From: Wuchereria bancrofti
Lineage: Eukaryota; Nematoda; Chromadorea; Rhabditida; Onchocercidae
Reading direction: 5' to 3'
NCBI GenBank assembly: GCA_005281725.1
Contig: SSBO01000012.1
Coordinates: forward strand, 15,590,566 to 15,654,565
Length of the DNA stretch: 64,000 nt
The notes under the pieces were generated by a model. That model was not told the origin of the DNA. It worked only from the letters and a program-made list of their open reading frames with translations, and searched no databases. Position numbers and translations under genes: made by a program. Numbering within the stretch: the first letter of the stretch is position 1; each line of letters opens with the position of its first letter. Below are positions 33,477 through 46,328 of the stretch, piece by piece.

Positions 33477-35374
33477 CTGTTTCCAAGCAACGATAAAAGT
33501 TTTAGTTTAAAAAGTTGAAATAATGAATAATTCTCAAATTTGGATGAAGAAACTGATCAAAACAAACTACTATATGTTCCTTTTTTCGCTTTTGTGCAAA
33601 GAGATTAATCAGAATTAGAAAACAAATTTAAATTAAATGTAGATGTTACTGGTGTAGAAAGGTAACTGAAGAAGTATAAGTTGTTTCACTTGTCTCTGTG
33701 GGTTAGGTTTCTCGAAACATAAGAGATGTAGTTTCAGGAATAGAAAATCCTTCTAGAAATCTGGATAGCATTTCAGAACTGATATTACTCGGACAATGTT
33801 TGGTACACCGAAAACCGGATTATCATTTAAAAACAATTTGTGCTGTGCCTGTTGTCAACTGTAACTTCAATTATCGATCGATAAATTATTATATCTTTAA
33901 ACAGTCCTTTCCTAATGCATATTCAGCTTACATAACTTAAGCTTCATCAAATGTATCCTCGAAAAATGGAAAACCTAAAAAATTGTAGTTGGAATCATTA
34001 TGTATAATAAAAAATTATACATTATTAGAAAGAGGCAACGAACAATCACAGAAAATAAATTTGTCATGGCGATACCAGTTTTAAGCATGCTCATTATTTG
34101 AAATTTATAACAATTACTTATAAGTCCTATCAGAGGATAAAGTTGCCATTCATCAGCTTGTCCTTTTTTTTTTTATTTATGGTATCGAAAAACTGACTAT
34201 CTAGTATTTAAATCTGGAAAGAAAAGTATAATTCCATGGAGTAATCGACCTCTAGTTGTAATTATAGTGTCAGTCCTAAGGGACTGTCAATCTTTGAACT
34301 TTGTAGACAGTCTGGATTCAACATTTATTCTTGTTGTCATATGTTTGCCGATACTGAATGACAAACAAATGTGGTCAAACATTTCCCTTTGAAAAAATGA
34401 CAATGAAAAACATGCATATATAGCACTGGCATGCGTCATCTGCAGGTAATACAATCTTCGCCATGCATTATTTATAATTTATTAATATTATTATTAATCA
34501 ATTATTAATTATTACAAACTGTGTTGGTACTAGCTGTGTTAAATTCTATTTATTATATTTCCATGTCGCATTTCCATGTGTATTATATTTCCATGTCGCA
34601 AATTTTAAACTTTTTAAAATATGTTGTACAGTAATATCCAGTAGGTTGCAAAATTTTCAACATAATTATTTGGAATATTTCTCCAAATATTTTTTGTTAC
34701 TTTTTCTTACAAAATTTAAAAAGTTTATTAGACCTTTATCAATTGTAACATTATGAGGCATTTGCAAAACAATGTAAATTATAACAACATAAATTACAAT
34801 ATAAACTGCAAACCAATCTAAACCAAAATTTTATAAATTGTGTCATATAAATTATGGACCCACTAATTTCTGAATATTTACTCTCATTAAATGACCTTTC
34901 TTCTTATTTTAACCTATCGGACGATGCTTTTTTTTATTCCTAACTGAAAAATGATCTACGCTGTAATAAAAAAACGCTATTATGAAATTATATTCTGCAA
35001 AAGATCGCCAATATCTTCAACTGATCTTAAGATTCGACATTGAATACTTGATTCGATGGATCTATTTCTGAGGGTAGATGAATCGCTCCATCCAAATATT
35101 TTCGTTAAATTTATTAAAATGTCGATATCATTCTCTTTAAATTCTGTTTCTATTATGTACTTTATGGAATGTTGTAAAAAATTCTATGGCAATGCAAACA
35201 TCATTCCATGCTGTCAGTTCATTTCGGTATTGTAATTCAGATTTTTTTTTCCTTCTACTTGGTCGTTTTTTGACAATACTTTCCGCTACGTGTCTTAAAT
35301 TTATTTGAGCTTCTCTGATCGAATAATATTCAATTTCTGTTTTCAGGGATCCTCCGAGTGGGCAGAAATTTCTG
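33477..35374 (+). other. intergenic region before the transporter (C)
   Basis: AT-rich, no coding sequence recognised. Several short A/T tracts and a TAATTATT-rich stretch at 34480-34520. From 34445 onward it is the counterpart of 45370-46328 in segment D. Confidence 0.6.
35341..35346 (+). promoter_or_regulatory. possible trans-splice acceptor for the transporter mRNA
   Basis: TTTCAG, 28 bases upstream of the ATG of the proposed first exon, with no donor found upstream that would make it an ordinary intron end. In nematodes this pattern is typical of spliced-leader addition. Inference only. Confidence 0.4.
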
Positions 35375-38300
35375 ATGGTTTATATTGGAATTGTAAGCTC
35401 TTATTTATGTAAAAGTAACCTAAATGTAATCAAAGTTCTAAAAATTTATACCCACGTCTTCTTATAATTTCCAGTTTTTTTAATTGGGAGGTTTTGAAGT
35501 TTTCATAATCAAATTTATATTTAGATTCACTTGATTTTGTAAAAAATCCTAAGTTTTTTTGGCATATTTTAGTATGTAAATAGTTTAAAATAGCTCTTAA
35601 CTTTTCGTGTTCGATTTACCATTTTATTCAAATACTCTATTTGCTCAACTAATAGCAAGTTGTAGAAACAATAACATTGCTAAAAGAATAATGTCTGTCG
35701 AAGAGTGAAATCTTTCAAGCATATTTGGAATTACATTGAATAGATCCTATTTGGGTCGAACTTTTATAAGTCTATGTTGACTAAAATGTTGACTTCAAGT
35801 GGTCTAAAGAAAGCAAGTTAATACGGCACTGATCATTTTAAAAATTCTTGTCGAAATTTTTGTGGAAATATTTCTTACTAAGTGATAAGTGAAAAATAAA
35901 ACAAAAAAAAAAGTGATACAATGCCCCGAAGGTCAGCATTTGACCGTTCGTTCACAAATCTTTGCCTCACTTGTTTGACTTGTCCGAGGCAAATTTGCTT
36001 TAGTGATACTTGAAGATTCCACACTCTTAGGGGTTTAAGGGTGAAAATACAATCAGATGATAAAAAGATTAAAAGAGTTCAATTCTCAATGAGGCTAGAG
36101 AACAGGTTTGGTCAATAAAAGCTTCCATTAGTCCAGTAACTGCCGTTGGTTACTTTTTAGGCCAACAACAACCATCAGGGACATCAAGACCCAAAGAAAC
36201 AAGTAAAAGCAAATGCATATGTTTACCTTTTAACCTTGATGGCCGCAATTGGTGGGTTACTATTTGGCTATGATACTGGCATTGTCTCCGGGTAAGTGAT
36301 AGTATCTAAGCTGGATTTTGTTCTCTTCAATTTCCTTTTTCACTTTATTGTCTTTTCCATTTTAGTTGTGCCAAAAGTTAGACTTTCATTGCAATGATTT
36401 TCAATTATACATTTGTTTTTTAGATGCAAATTGTTGTCGCAGCTCTTCATTATAATCCCATAAGAATTGCAATTAAGAAAAGTTTGTTTCCTTTTTATTT
36501 TAAAAGAAGCAGAATCAATTTTCAGCATAATGCTATACTTGCCGCATAATAAATATATGGATGGTTTATCAATTGTTTGGCAGGAAATTATAATCAGCAT
36601 AACATCCGGAATGGCTGGTATTGCTGCTCTAATCGCAGGTTATTGAAGTTCCTTTTGAATTTTAGTTTTTAAGCCATTCTAAATATTTTGCCTTCAAGAA
36701 TATCTCGAAGAAGAAAATGCATCATTACGGTTAATCGATAAGGATGTTAGCACTCTTGATGAGTACCCTATTTGCTATCTTTTTTTTTTTGGCAAAGATT
36801 CGAAAGTTTCTTTACATTCCAGTCAGTTGTCCTTGGACTTCTTCTCCCAGTCATAACCATACCATCACATTGCTAGCAGATACGAATTTTATGGGAAGCA
36901 AATTGTATTTGCTGTAGAAATTATTTGGAATCAGTTTCTTGAAGTAGTTTAAAACTCACTTAAATTTTATGAAGTAACAAACCCTGTAAAAGTTACTTAA
37001 AATTATCAAACATAGGAAAAAGCAGCGATAAATTCGGTCGTCGAAAAGTGATTATATCGGCCACTGTATTCTTTATCGTTGGCGCAATTATTTGCGGTGT
37101 CGCTTTCGGTAGGTGGACATTACTCATTGGACGCATATTGTTGGGAATCGCTATTGGTACCAGTTGAATATTTTATGTCTCATATTAATTTACAGGAAAA
37201 TTTGATTTACAGGAAAATAATGTTATTTGTAATGAAAGATTTAATATTTTCTCTAACAGTAAGTATTAAAATTGGAAGTAATGGAACCAAAGATGGAAGT
37301 TCTTTTATTAACAGGAAAATGCTAAGATACCGATGTAAACTATTGTGAATTTTCACACTAATCACTTGTAATCACTTTACTGTTATACAGAATTACAGGA
37401 TTTGCGTCCATGGTTGTACCCGTATACATAAGCGAAGGGGCCCCCGCGAGAATACGGGGGAAATTGGTAACAATTTATCAGTTCATGGTGGCATTTGGAT
37501 TTACAGTCGCCAACGCTGTGGCGGCGTGGTTCGCTCATTATGATCCAGTGAATATTGGTTGGCGCTTGATGTTCGCATTTGCTGCGGTGCCGGCTTTAAT
37601 TCAGGTACTATAATCTTCACTTTCTTTCAAAGTTTTCGACTTGTTTAAAGTTGTAATCTCACAAAACAGATTGACGTTACTGTGTAAAAAGTTTCTATAA
37701 CGTTAACGTCACTGTAAAAGGAGTTTCTATGACTTCACATAGGTTCATAATTCTCATTTTTCGGAAATTGAAAAACTTCCAGAAAAAATTATTTGAAGGG
37801 ATGGCTTTTAAAAATTTAGATGTAAATTCAAAATTGAAGAAACACCGAAAAATGTATTTTCAATATATCTCTTTCACTGTGGAACTAATGAAATCAATTT
37901 AGCTAATCGGTTTCCTCTTCCTACCAGAAACACCACGTTACCTGATCAATCACGGGCATGAAAAAGAAGCACAAGAGGTTTTGCACAGGTTATATGATGA
38001 TGATAAGGAATGGATTGCTTATGAGATGGGTGAAGTAGCACGTGAAATGCGACGTGAGGCAATACTTCGTCAAGAAAATGGTAGGTGCAGAGATCTAAAT
38101 AATTTAATTAACTAAGATTTTCATGCCAACATTATGTCACATTTCTTTTCACAATATATCGTTGGTTAACATTTCTTCCATGTAATTTAGTCTTGTTTCG
38201 AGTTTTAGATGGAAATTGGGTAAAATATGTTACGGTATGAGCTCATATTTCTCTTCAGCATCCTGACATTTCCTCTCATCGTCACAAAATACATTTATTA

Positions 38301-41136
38301 ATACTCATTAAGTATCAGGGATTGTATAAATAGTTTGCAAACAAATTTGGAGAGATTTGAAAATGATATTTTATTGATAGGAGATGAATTTGTCCTTCGC
38401 AGAGTGTTGAGGACGGCGCATGTACGAAAAGCTCTGGCACTCGGCTGTGCTTTGCAGATGTTTCAGCAGCTTGCTGGAATAAATACTATTTTGTAATTCT
38501 TTTCTTTCAAAGTTATAACTGTTAGAAATTTGGTAATTATTTTCTCAAGTGAGAGGCTTGAACTAATTTACTGTTTCAGTGCTGTAAGCATGGAAAAACA
38601 AACCTTTTAAAATTAACGGTACTGTTTCTTGTTTCGTTTTGTTTTGTTTTTTTTTTCTTTTTCTTTTTTTAGATGTTTATAAAGAATAGTGCATCCATGC
38701 TTATCGATCAATCTTATGAGAATATGAATGTTATCCTGTCGTTTTGATTCAAGAAACATTTTTCGAAAATTTTTTTTAAAGTATGAAATGAACTTGAGTT
38801 TATAAAGATGAAATGGAAAATTATTTATCAATTTAAGATATTATACCAGCAGCATTATTCGTTCTGCTGGCGTACACGATAAAATTACAACAATTTGGAT
38901 TTCATGTGGTATTTCAAGTAAATACTTTTTTGTTTCAATAAGTTTTTAACTGACCAATCTCTGTTGACCTTGTTTCAGCACGTAAGAATCTAATAATTAC
39001 TAAAATCTGTAAACTAAACTTCATATTTTTTTGTAATTTTCTTTTAAAAATTTTGTAGCTGTGCAAGCAGTAGGGACAATACTGCCACTGAACTTGATCG
39101 AAAGACTGGGGAGGCGTACTCTTGTGCTGTCGTCTCTAATCGGTGTTGTTATTACATTGTGTATGATGGGTGGTGCGTTCATTCTTATCAACTATGATTC
39201 TACAAAAATTAATCCCGGTAAGTGATAACCGCTGATGATGATCAGGAATTGTTCTTTACGGTCGGCATCGGTAATTAAGTTGCTATAATTATTATATGTA
39301 AATGTGTAATAGATCATAATTTGCGTTAGTGTTGTTAGCGCAATACAAGTTTTTCAGGAAAGTTCTGTAAAGGAATGAAGTAAGAAAGCTTGGTATTGAA
39401 TCATGAAATACTTTACCTAAAAGTGTTGTTATCTCGACAAGATTTAGTTATGAAATATTCCCTTTTACAAAAACCAATTTTTTTTAAAGCGCAGGCTTAT
39501 ATCGGCATAGATATGAATTCTACCAGCACGAATAAGGAACTACTAGACTTATGCTTCGGATTCAGGTGAACCAAAAGATTTTCCAATTTTTCAACTAGAT
39601 ATGAAAAACACTAATTTTGTCAAAATAGCCTTCTGCATACTCGAGAATATCACGATGCAGTTTTTTGAATAATAAAGATTTTAATTTTTATGTGCATTTC
39701 GTGTTCAGAATTGATATTATTTCCGTGAACCTCTTTTTATCAATTTGAGTCATTTCAAAATAACAGGCAAAATATGCAGCATCCGAGATTTCGAAATTTG
39801 TTTGGTGTTACAGGAATTGCGATGACTGTGTAACATCAGAACATTGTGGATATTGCAGCTTGAGGGAAGAATCTTCATCATTACCAACAACTTTTGGGCA
39901 GTGCTTACCTGTCAATTCAGAAAATACTCAACACTCACTTTATGGATACTGTAAGGTACGTCTTCAGTAGGCATATCTTACACTTAAGATCAGTAAAGGT
40001 TAATCGCTGCACAAACCGAAGTCAAAAAAACTAATTAAGGATAAAGTAACAATCAGTGACTCTTTTTCTAAACTGACTAATGAGATTTAAATTTGTGGGG
40101 TCGATTAAAATTTATGGATCTTGTCAGCTGTACCTTATGATAAGGGACATCCAGGAAAATTATTGCTGAACATGGTATATTTCGAAAAGCCTTCAGAGAA
40201 ACTGAAGAGATTATTGGGCAACTTAGACCGGAACTGTTTGAGCTATTGATAGCTCATTGGTAATAGATTAATTGAAATGCATTATCACCAGAAACGCGTC
40301 GCACTGACCCATCAAGAAATCGTTACGAATTTATTCGGAATAATTGCACTAATTACCTCATGTTCACTTTATTTTCGAGTTTAATGTTATTTTCAGGATG
40401 GCATGAACAATGCAACTGCTTATTTATTTACTGATACTTCTTGTAAAACCCGATTTACGGTATTACCAATAGTAATTATGATACTCTACATTTCTGTTTA
40501 CTCCCTTGGTAAGTTTCTGTGGTTCAAAACAAGTTACTGAAAGATTATGAAAAAGATTTTTTTGATCATCTCCTAAAGTCATCAGTATTTCAGGTATGGG
40601 TCCAATCCCATGGGTTTTCAATGCCGAGGTTTATCCGATTTGGGCGAGAGGCACATGTGTTGCTTTATCTACATTTACAAACTGGACCTTCAATCTTTTG
40701 ATGTCGTTAACATACCTCAGCTTAAGTCAAGCTATCACCAAACATGGTTCTGGCGATCTTCGCACTTTTTTCAAAGCTTTTTTTTAAGTGAAACTGATGA
40801 TTTATACGTTACTTAACAAAAAGGAAAGGATTAAGGATAAAAATAATAATGTCGCTCTACTGCATGAGACTATCATAGGAACAGAAGTTATTTCAAGAGT
40901 ATTCAAGAAAGGGCAGAAAACTGAAAAGTTCAGAACGCCTTGATGTCATAATTTTAGGTGCGTTCTTCTTGTATGCTGGTATTTCATTCTTTGGTTTCAT
41001 TATATTTTATTTTTCTGCACCGGAAACGCGTGGAAGACGTATTGAAGAGATCGAACGATTATTCATGAATGAAAAAGAAATAACATCTGAAAGAAACCAA
41101 CGACACGAAAAAACAGTGTCTGGTTCTGTTATCTAA
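35375..41136 (+). CDS. SLC2A13/HMIT-like sugar or myo-inositol transporter (C, intact)
   Basis: Major facilitator protein of the proton/myo-inositol (HMIT) branch of the glucose-transporter family, predicted in the plasma membrane with 12 spans. Thirteen exons, 585 residues, all phases consistent: 35375-35392, 36161-36291, 36526-36638, 37016-37156, 37399-37604, 37903-38080, 38381-38492, 38838-38917, 39059-39217, 39780-39955, 40397-40508, 40594-40746, 40958-41136. Family signatures: [14 protein letters not shown] in TM1, [86 protein letters not shown]. Exon 10 encodes the Cys-rich extracellular loop typical of HMIT ([18 protein letters not shown]). The short first exon (MVYIGI) is the least certain part. 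A wrecked version lies at 46329-49594. Confidence 0.88.
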
Positions 41137-42404
41137 TCTTTTTTCTGTAATGTAAACTATATTGTGCTATGAAATAAGTGGATTTTGTGATTACTGCTAT
41201 CAAAGTAATAGATTTGTGATTAGTGGTATAAAGAAAAAACTGAGATTAAATGAATTTTCAACATTCATTCAAAAGTTAAATGAATAAGGCAGCAGTGTGA
41301 CTTGCTATAGAAATAATTCAAAAAAATAATAGAGATACCATATAGTGTTAGAAAGCATTTACTAATAGATTTTGTCAAAGCAATTTTAAACTGTTTACAA
41401 GATAAGAAACAAAATCATGAAAAATATGAAGGGAAACAAGTGCTGGGCAAGCAACTCTTTGGGAATAGTATTAAGGTGCTACCGTCTTTGTATTGATAGA
41501 TCGGGAAAACAAATTTCGTTAATCCAGTATTTTCAAAATTAATAACAAAACATAACAATCATATAAATCAAACTATAAAAAAGAACAATGTTTTGAACGT
41601 TGAAAATCAACTTGCTTTAATTCGCACAACAGTTTGCAACTGGAAAAAGGAAAAAGAAAGACGATAGAAAGTTGGAAGCAGTCAAAAGACCTTTGCAGGA
41701 AATTCTTGTTATTGGTAGCGTTTCACTGTTAAGTCACAGAACTTAGCTGTAAGTCTTGGTGAAACCTATCAAACTTTTCCAAAAACGATAAAAGAAAAGG
41801 ACAACTATATATCCGAAATCGAAGCAAAATTTGGCAGAGGAGTCAATGACTTCATCTCATCAGTTTTTAAATATTTCACAAAATTATTCACGGGCAGTGG
41901 TCAAAATAAAAATTGTTTTCTTGCAAGACTGTATTAAAAAAGGAACGCTAGCTTAAAAAACACTTAACTTTTCCAAAAACGATAAAAGAAAAACATAGAA
42001 ACAATGAAAGTCATGCAACCCACACAAAAAATAATCCAGTCTTCATTCAATCGCCTTTCAATCATTTGTAATGTTGTCGATGATAAGCCAAGCTAAAATG
42101 GGCAATAATTATGTACCTAAACCTTCATTCGATAACAATAACAAAAATCGCATGTTCAGTTACATTTCATGCCCATTACAAGCATTTATTTCCTTCTTAT
42201 TAATGCATTTCTTTAAGTGTAAAACTTCACAAAATACTTTCATATGCCATGGTATACCTACTACGCGGAGGATTTTCTCTCATAGCAAGGGACAAAAAAA
42301 AATTTAAGTGAACATAATTAATCTGCAGCCTCTCCAGTTGATCTTTATGTCACTTAATTTTTCTTTTTGAAAGATTAGAAATTTGCATATTAAGAACTAT
42401 TTAC
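41137..42404. other. interval between convergent transporter and membrin genes (C)
   Basis: 3' UTRs and A-rich intergenic DNA. The transmembrane anchor exon expected for the membrin gene on the minus strand should lie here, but I could not find a hydrophobic exon with splice sites. Confidence 0.5.
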
Positions 42405-43416
42405 CGTATGTCCGATACTCAGAACTTTATGCTTGATCCCTCTCAACCACATTCCCTGTGAACGAATCTGCTCCAGTATCGCGCTTCCATGATTAATAAG
42501 TTCATCAATAGCATTGTGAGAGGAATGTAAATGGTCATGGAGAACTAGTTCGCAATCTTCGATTGGGACATGTGTTGTGTCATTTGGGCGAAATCTGAAA
42601 TTGCATTGATGAATCAGATAAACTGGACACTGGAATTATAAATCAAAAAATTGAATTAATAGAACTAAGCTGAAAAAAACTAAGAAACTAATTACGCCAG
42701 CAAACTCCTTTCAAAGCTTCATCGCTCCACAAACATGAAATACCTTTGAGTAAGAAGTTCTTCTCTTTCAGCAATGGCCCTCCATTTACTGGTCATACGC
42801 ATGTGCATATTGTCAACTGTCGAATGCAGTGAATGACAATCGAATTTCAACTGATCCACTTTATATTTGACGATACGTCGACGATATGCTGGTTCCTTGC
42901 TGACAAATATATCCAGACGTTCACAATTTCCATCAACCTGCCTGCATGTTACAACTAAATTCGAAGAGTTTAAATTTGAAATTAAGGAAGAGATTTTCAA
43001 GAGTCTATCGACTAATCATAGTGTGTTTGATCAAGAATCGAGGTATCAAAAATAATTACCAATAATCTTTCCTTCATTTTTTCTGCCAACGTCAAATTCC
43101 TACTCATGCAGAAGGCATAACTGTTAACCTTGACTAATTGAACCTAGTGTTCCGTAAGATTCTTTCATAGCATTCTTCAGTTTTTCTACATTAATACTCA
43201 GTTAATGAAATCATAACATATGGAATGTCACACTAAAATACAATTTCGCATACTTTATGAAAAGACCAGATGTGGAACCAAAACTTACTTCAACCGCTGG
43301 TAAATATTTTGGATAATTTTCTGAGCATCGCTTTCATTTCGCATGCCTTCCAAAGTACCCAAGTCAAGGTGTACTTGTTGCAGCAGACTATTTGTTTCGT
43401 GATACAAACTTTCCAT
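42405..43416 (-). CDS. memb-1: membrin / GOSR2-type Golgi Qb-SNARE (C, C-terminus not found)
   Basis: SNARE of ER-to-Golgi and intra-Golgi vesicle fusion. Three exons on the minus strand: 43416-43289, 42941-42744, 42594-42405, with consistent phases. The N-terminus is MESLYHETNSLLQQV. Exon 2 holds the hallmark stretch RLDIFVSKEPAYRRR then KVDQLKFD, matching the conserved SKEP...VDQLKYD region of membrin. Exon 3 holds the SNARE helix (HSSHNAIDELINHGSAILEQ, then RGIKHKVLSIGHT) and ends at a good donor. The family normally continues for about 40 residues into a C-terminal membrane anchor; that exon was not seen, so the gene may be truncated or the anchor exon unrecognised. It converges with the transporter gene. 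Confidence 0.75.
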
Positions 43417-44813
43417 AATAGATTTACTTCACTGTTGAAAAAGAAAGAACGGATTTTGGTTATTTAGTGTAAATCATGCAATAATGTCTAACAATGGAGG
43501 ATGCATAAAATGTATAAGGCAAAGTGCTGAATGTATGTATAGCTCCCCTCTAGCACAGGTACTCATCAAAACCATATTTGAAAACAATACAACAATGACA
43601 ACATGTGCCGGAAGAGGTTAATCCGTGGTTTCTTATGGTCAACCATAACCACTTGGAAATGATGAGGCATAACAAGGACAATACGAAAATAACGGTCGCA
43701 GAGCAGTGGAGGTGGGTGAAGTGTAGTTTTTTGCTGGGCAATGCTGGGAACTCGGTGTCTGTTGTACCATCCATTCTCTTCTTTCGGTTACTTTCTGTGC
43801 ATCTAAGTTTTCAAGTAATCCTGTTAAATTAGCTACTTTAAAAAGTATAAAGTACTGTGAGATCCATTACTTTCATAATTCTTATACCTTTTGAAGACGT
43901 TAATTTAATCTTCTTCCATCGATCGATAAATTGCTTTCAGAGTGCCACTTTCATTGTGTTTCTTCTACTGTTTGTAAAATTTTGTGAGTTTTAAAATCTT
44001 TTTTCAGTTTTCTCCTGACGACTTTGTACAGACGCCTCTCACTAAGTAACTGAACAATCGTGGTAGCTCATAAACAGTTCCATGTGCTGTTAATACGCTC
44101 CTGATGACTTAACTTCTATGCTATCATTGCTGTACTGTCGTACTTCCTAGATCATTATAAGCACGAAAAAGGATCTCAGAATTGAATAATCGTTGGTGGA
44201 GATTTTTAAGATGAATTGTGTGGATGCACTACCTTTTAATGCTGATATATTAAAATATCGAGAAAGTTGTTCTTTAATAGTACAGTCGAAAGTATGAGCA
44301 AAAGTAGAAAATGAAGTTGTTTGAGGACAGCAGAAGAATGACTTGCTTATTCCATTTAGTTAGGTTTACATGGAACTTCTGTGTGTTCCCAGTGTAGTTA
44401 GCTCTCATTATCTCAGTTAATCCCATAGGATTAGAGAATTAACTACTGACACAGTAATTATATAAGTAATGATAATTTTATTAAGACTCTCTCAGTAAGC
44501 TTATCACCGTGAATTCACTATTTTATTTCAGTAAAGGGCGTGGAAGTTTCCTTCCATTTTCTCCTATCTATCCTTATTAATCCATACTGTAAATTAATTG
44601 TAGAAAATTATTGAGAACATTTCTACGATTATTCAGTATTACCATAATGGTTTTAAGAGGCGTCTCATCATTATGGAAAGAAATATTTATATAATGGATG
44701 GAATAAATTAAATTTCCAAGTGAGAAATTTCAACCAGTCAATCAATCAAAATTTCAGTCTTACAAATCAAGTATATTCAGAAGTGAAAGATATATCTGCC
44801 TGAGTCACCTGCA
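43417..44813. other. interval between divergent membrin and DDI1-like genes (C)
   Basis: Probably promoter and 5' UTR sequence for the minus-strand membrin and plus-strand DDI1-like genes. A minus-strand ORF at 43774-43550 has one hydrophobic stretch, but its counterpart in segment D (52171-51890) changes sequence and frame, so I do not call it a gene. Confidence 0.5.
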
Positions 44814-45032
44814 ATGAAGGTTACAGTGACATGCGACTTGACTGGTGCAAATGTGTTTCCACTCGAAGTAAACAACGACATGGAAATGGAAAATTTTTTG
44901 GCACTTTGCAGATTCGAAATTCCTGTCTTGAATGATGTACCAATGTCGCAGTTAAAAATCATTCATAATGGTCATACAGTAAATGTGAATGCAAATAATT
45001 TGAAAACAACTTTGAATGTTGGTTTTAACTAA
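44814..45032 (+). pseudogene. ddi-1: DDI1-like N-terminal ubiquitin-like domain (C, partial)
   Basis: Seventy-two residues from MKVTVTCDLTGANVFPLEV through NFLALCRFEIPV to NLKTTLNVGFN, the pattern of the ubiquitin-like domain of DNA-damage-inducible protein 1, a proteasome shuttle with a retroviral-type aspartic protease fold. The frame stops where the family usually has the final DGD strand, and related but frame-broken coding-like sequence follows (for example around 45105-45165), after which segment C ends. No splice donor fits the stop. Probably a decayed gene; an undetected intron is the alternative. Confidence 0.55.
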
Positions 45033-45368
45033 ATCTTAATAGGTTGACAAAATGTGACAACTACGTCAAGTCAAATAGACTATTGGAAACTATTTGTGAA
45101 TTAACTTGTACAGTTTATGGAAATCCTACTCTAAAGATTTTCGAGTCTAATATTCTAATAAACAAAAACTCTCCAGCATAAAATTTACTCCGAAAAATGC
45201 TACATTTTGGAAATGTATGGTCTCATTACTTGTGTTGATAATCAACCAGTCTTGTTGAAAAAGAGACTTAATTCTGAAGGGAGCTTCAGGTAATGCGAAT
45301 AAATTTAATTTGATCTTGCATTTACACTGAGCTTCTGTTGCGGATTAGCATTTTTGAATAAATGTAAC

Positions 45369-45369
45369 N
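45369..45369. other. assembly gap between segments C and D
   Basis: Single N inside what should be the DDI1-like locus of version C. The right side restarts in intergenic DNA that continues segment B. Confidence 0.95.
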
Positions 45370-46328
45370 AGGTAATACAATCTTCGCCATGCATTATTTA
45401 TAATTTATTAACATTATTAATTAATTATTAATTATTATAAGCTGTGTTGGTACTAGCTGTGTTAAATTCTCACTCTTATATTTAAATAAATAATATTTTT
45501 GCAGAATATTCTACTCTACATTTCTAATAAAGCATTATATTTCCATGTTACAAATTTTAAATTTTTTAAAATATGTTGTACAATAATATCCAGGCAGGTT
45601 GCAAGATTTTCAACATAATTATTATTTCTCCAAATATTTTTTCCTACTTTTTCTTACAAAACTTAAAAAATTTATTAGACCTTTATTAATTGTAACATTA
45701 TGAGGCATTTGTAAAACAATGTAAATTATAGCAACATAAATTACAATCTAAACTGCAAACCAATATAAACCAAAATTTCATAAATTGTGTCATATAAATT
45801 ATGGACACACTAATTTCTGAATATTTACTCTCATTAAATGATCTTTCTTCCTATTTTAACCTATCGGACGATGCTTTTTTTATTCCTAACTGAAAAATGA
45901 TCTGTGCTGTAATAAACTATAAAATTATATTTTGCAAAAGATCGCCAATATCTTCAACTGATCTTAAGATTCGACATTGAATACTTGATTCGATGGATCT
46001 ATTTCTGAGAGTAGATGAATCGCTCTATCCAAATATTTTCGTTAAATTTATTAAAATGTCGATATCATTCTCTTTAAATTCTGTTTCTATCACTTTATGG
46101 AATGTTGTCAAAGTTGTTCTTTTCTTACTACATTCTATGACAATGCAAACATCATCCCATGTTGCCTATCCATTTCGGCATTGTAATTCAAAAATTTTTT
46201 TCCTTCTACTTCATCGTTTTTAGATAATACTTTCCGCTACATGTCTTATTAAATTTATTTGACCTTCTCTGATCGAATAATATTCAATTTCTGTTTTCAG
46301 GAATCCTCCGAGTGAGCAGAAATTTCTG
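45370..46328 (+). other. intergenic region before the broken transporter (D)
   Basis: The first 101 bp repeat the end of segment B (24377-24477). The rest corresponds to about 34551-35374 of segment C with scattered differences. No coding region recognised. Confidence 0.6.

Noticed and set aside
43550..43774. Minus-strand ORF with one hydrophobic segment upstream of membrin
   Set aside because: Its counterpart in segment D (51890-52171) differs in frame and length, which argues against a conserved protein.
45993..46223. ORF upstream of the D transporter
   Set aside because: The equivalent frame in C (about 35057 onward) is broken by indels; there is no splice context.
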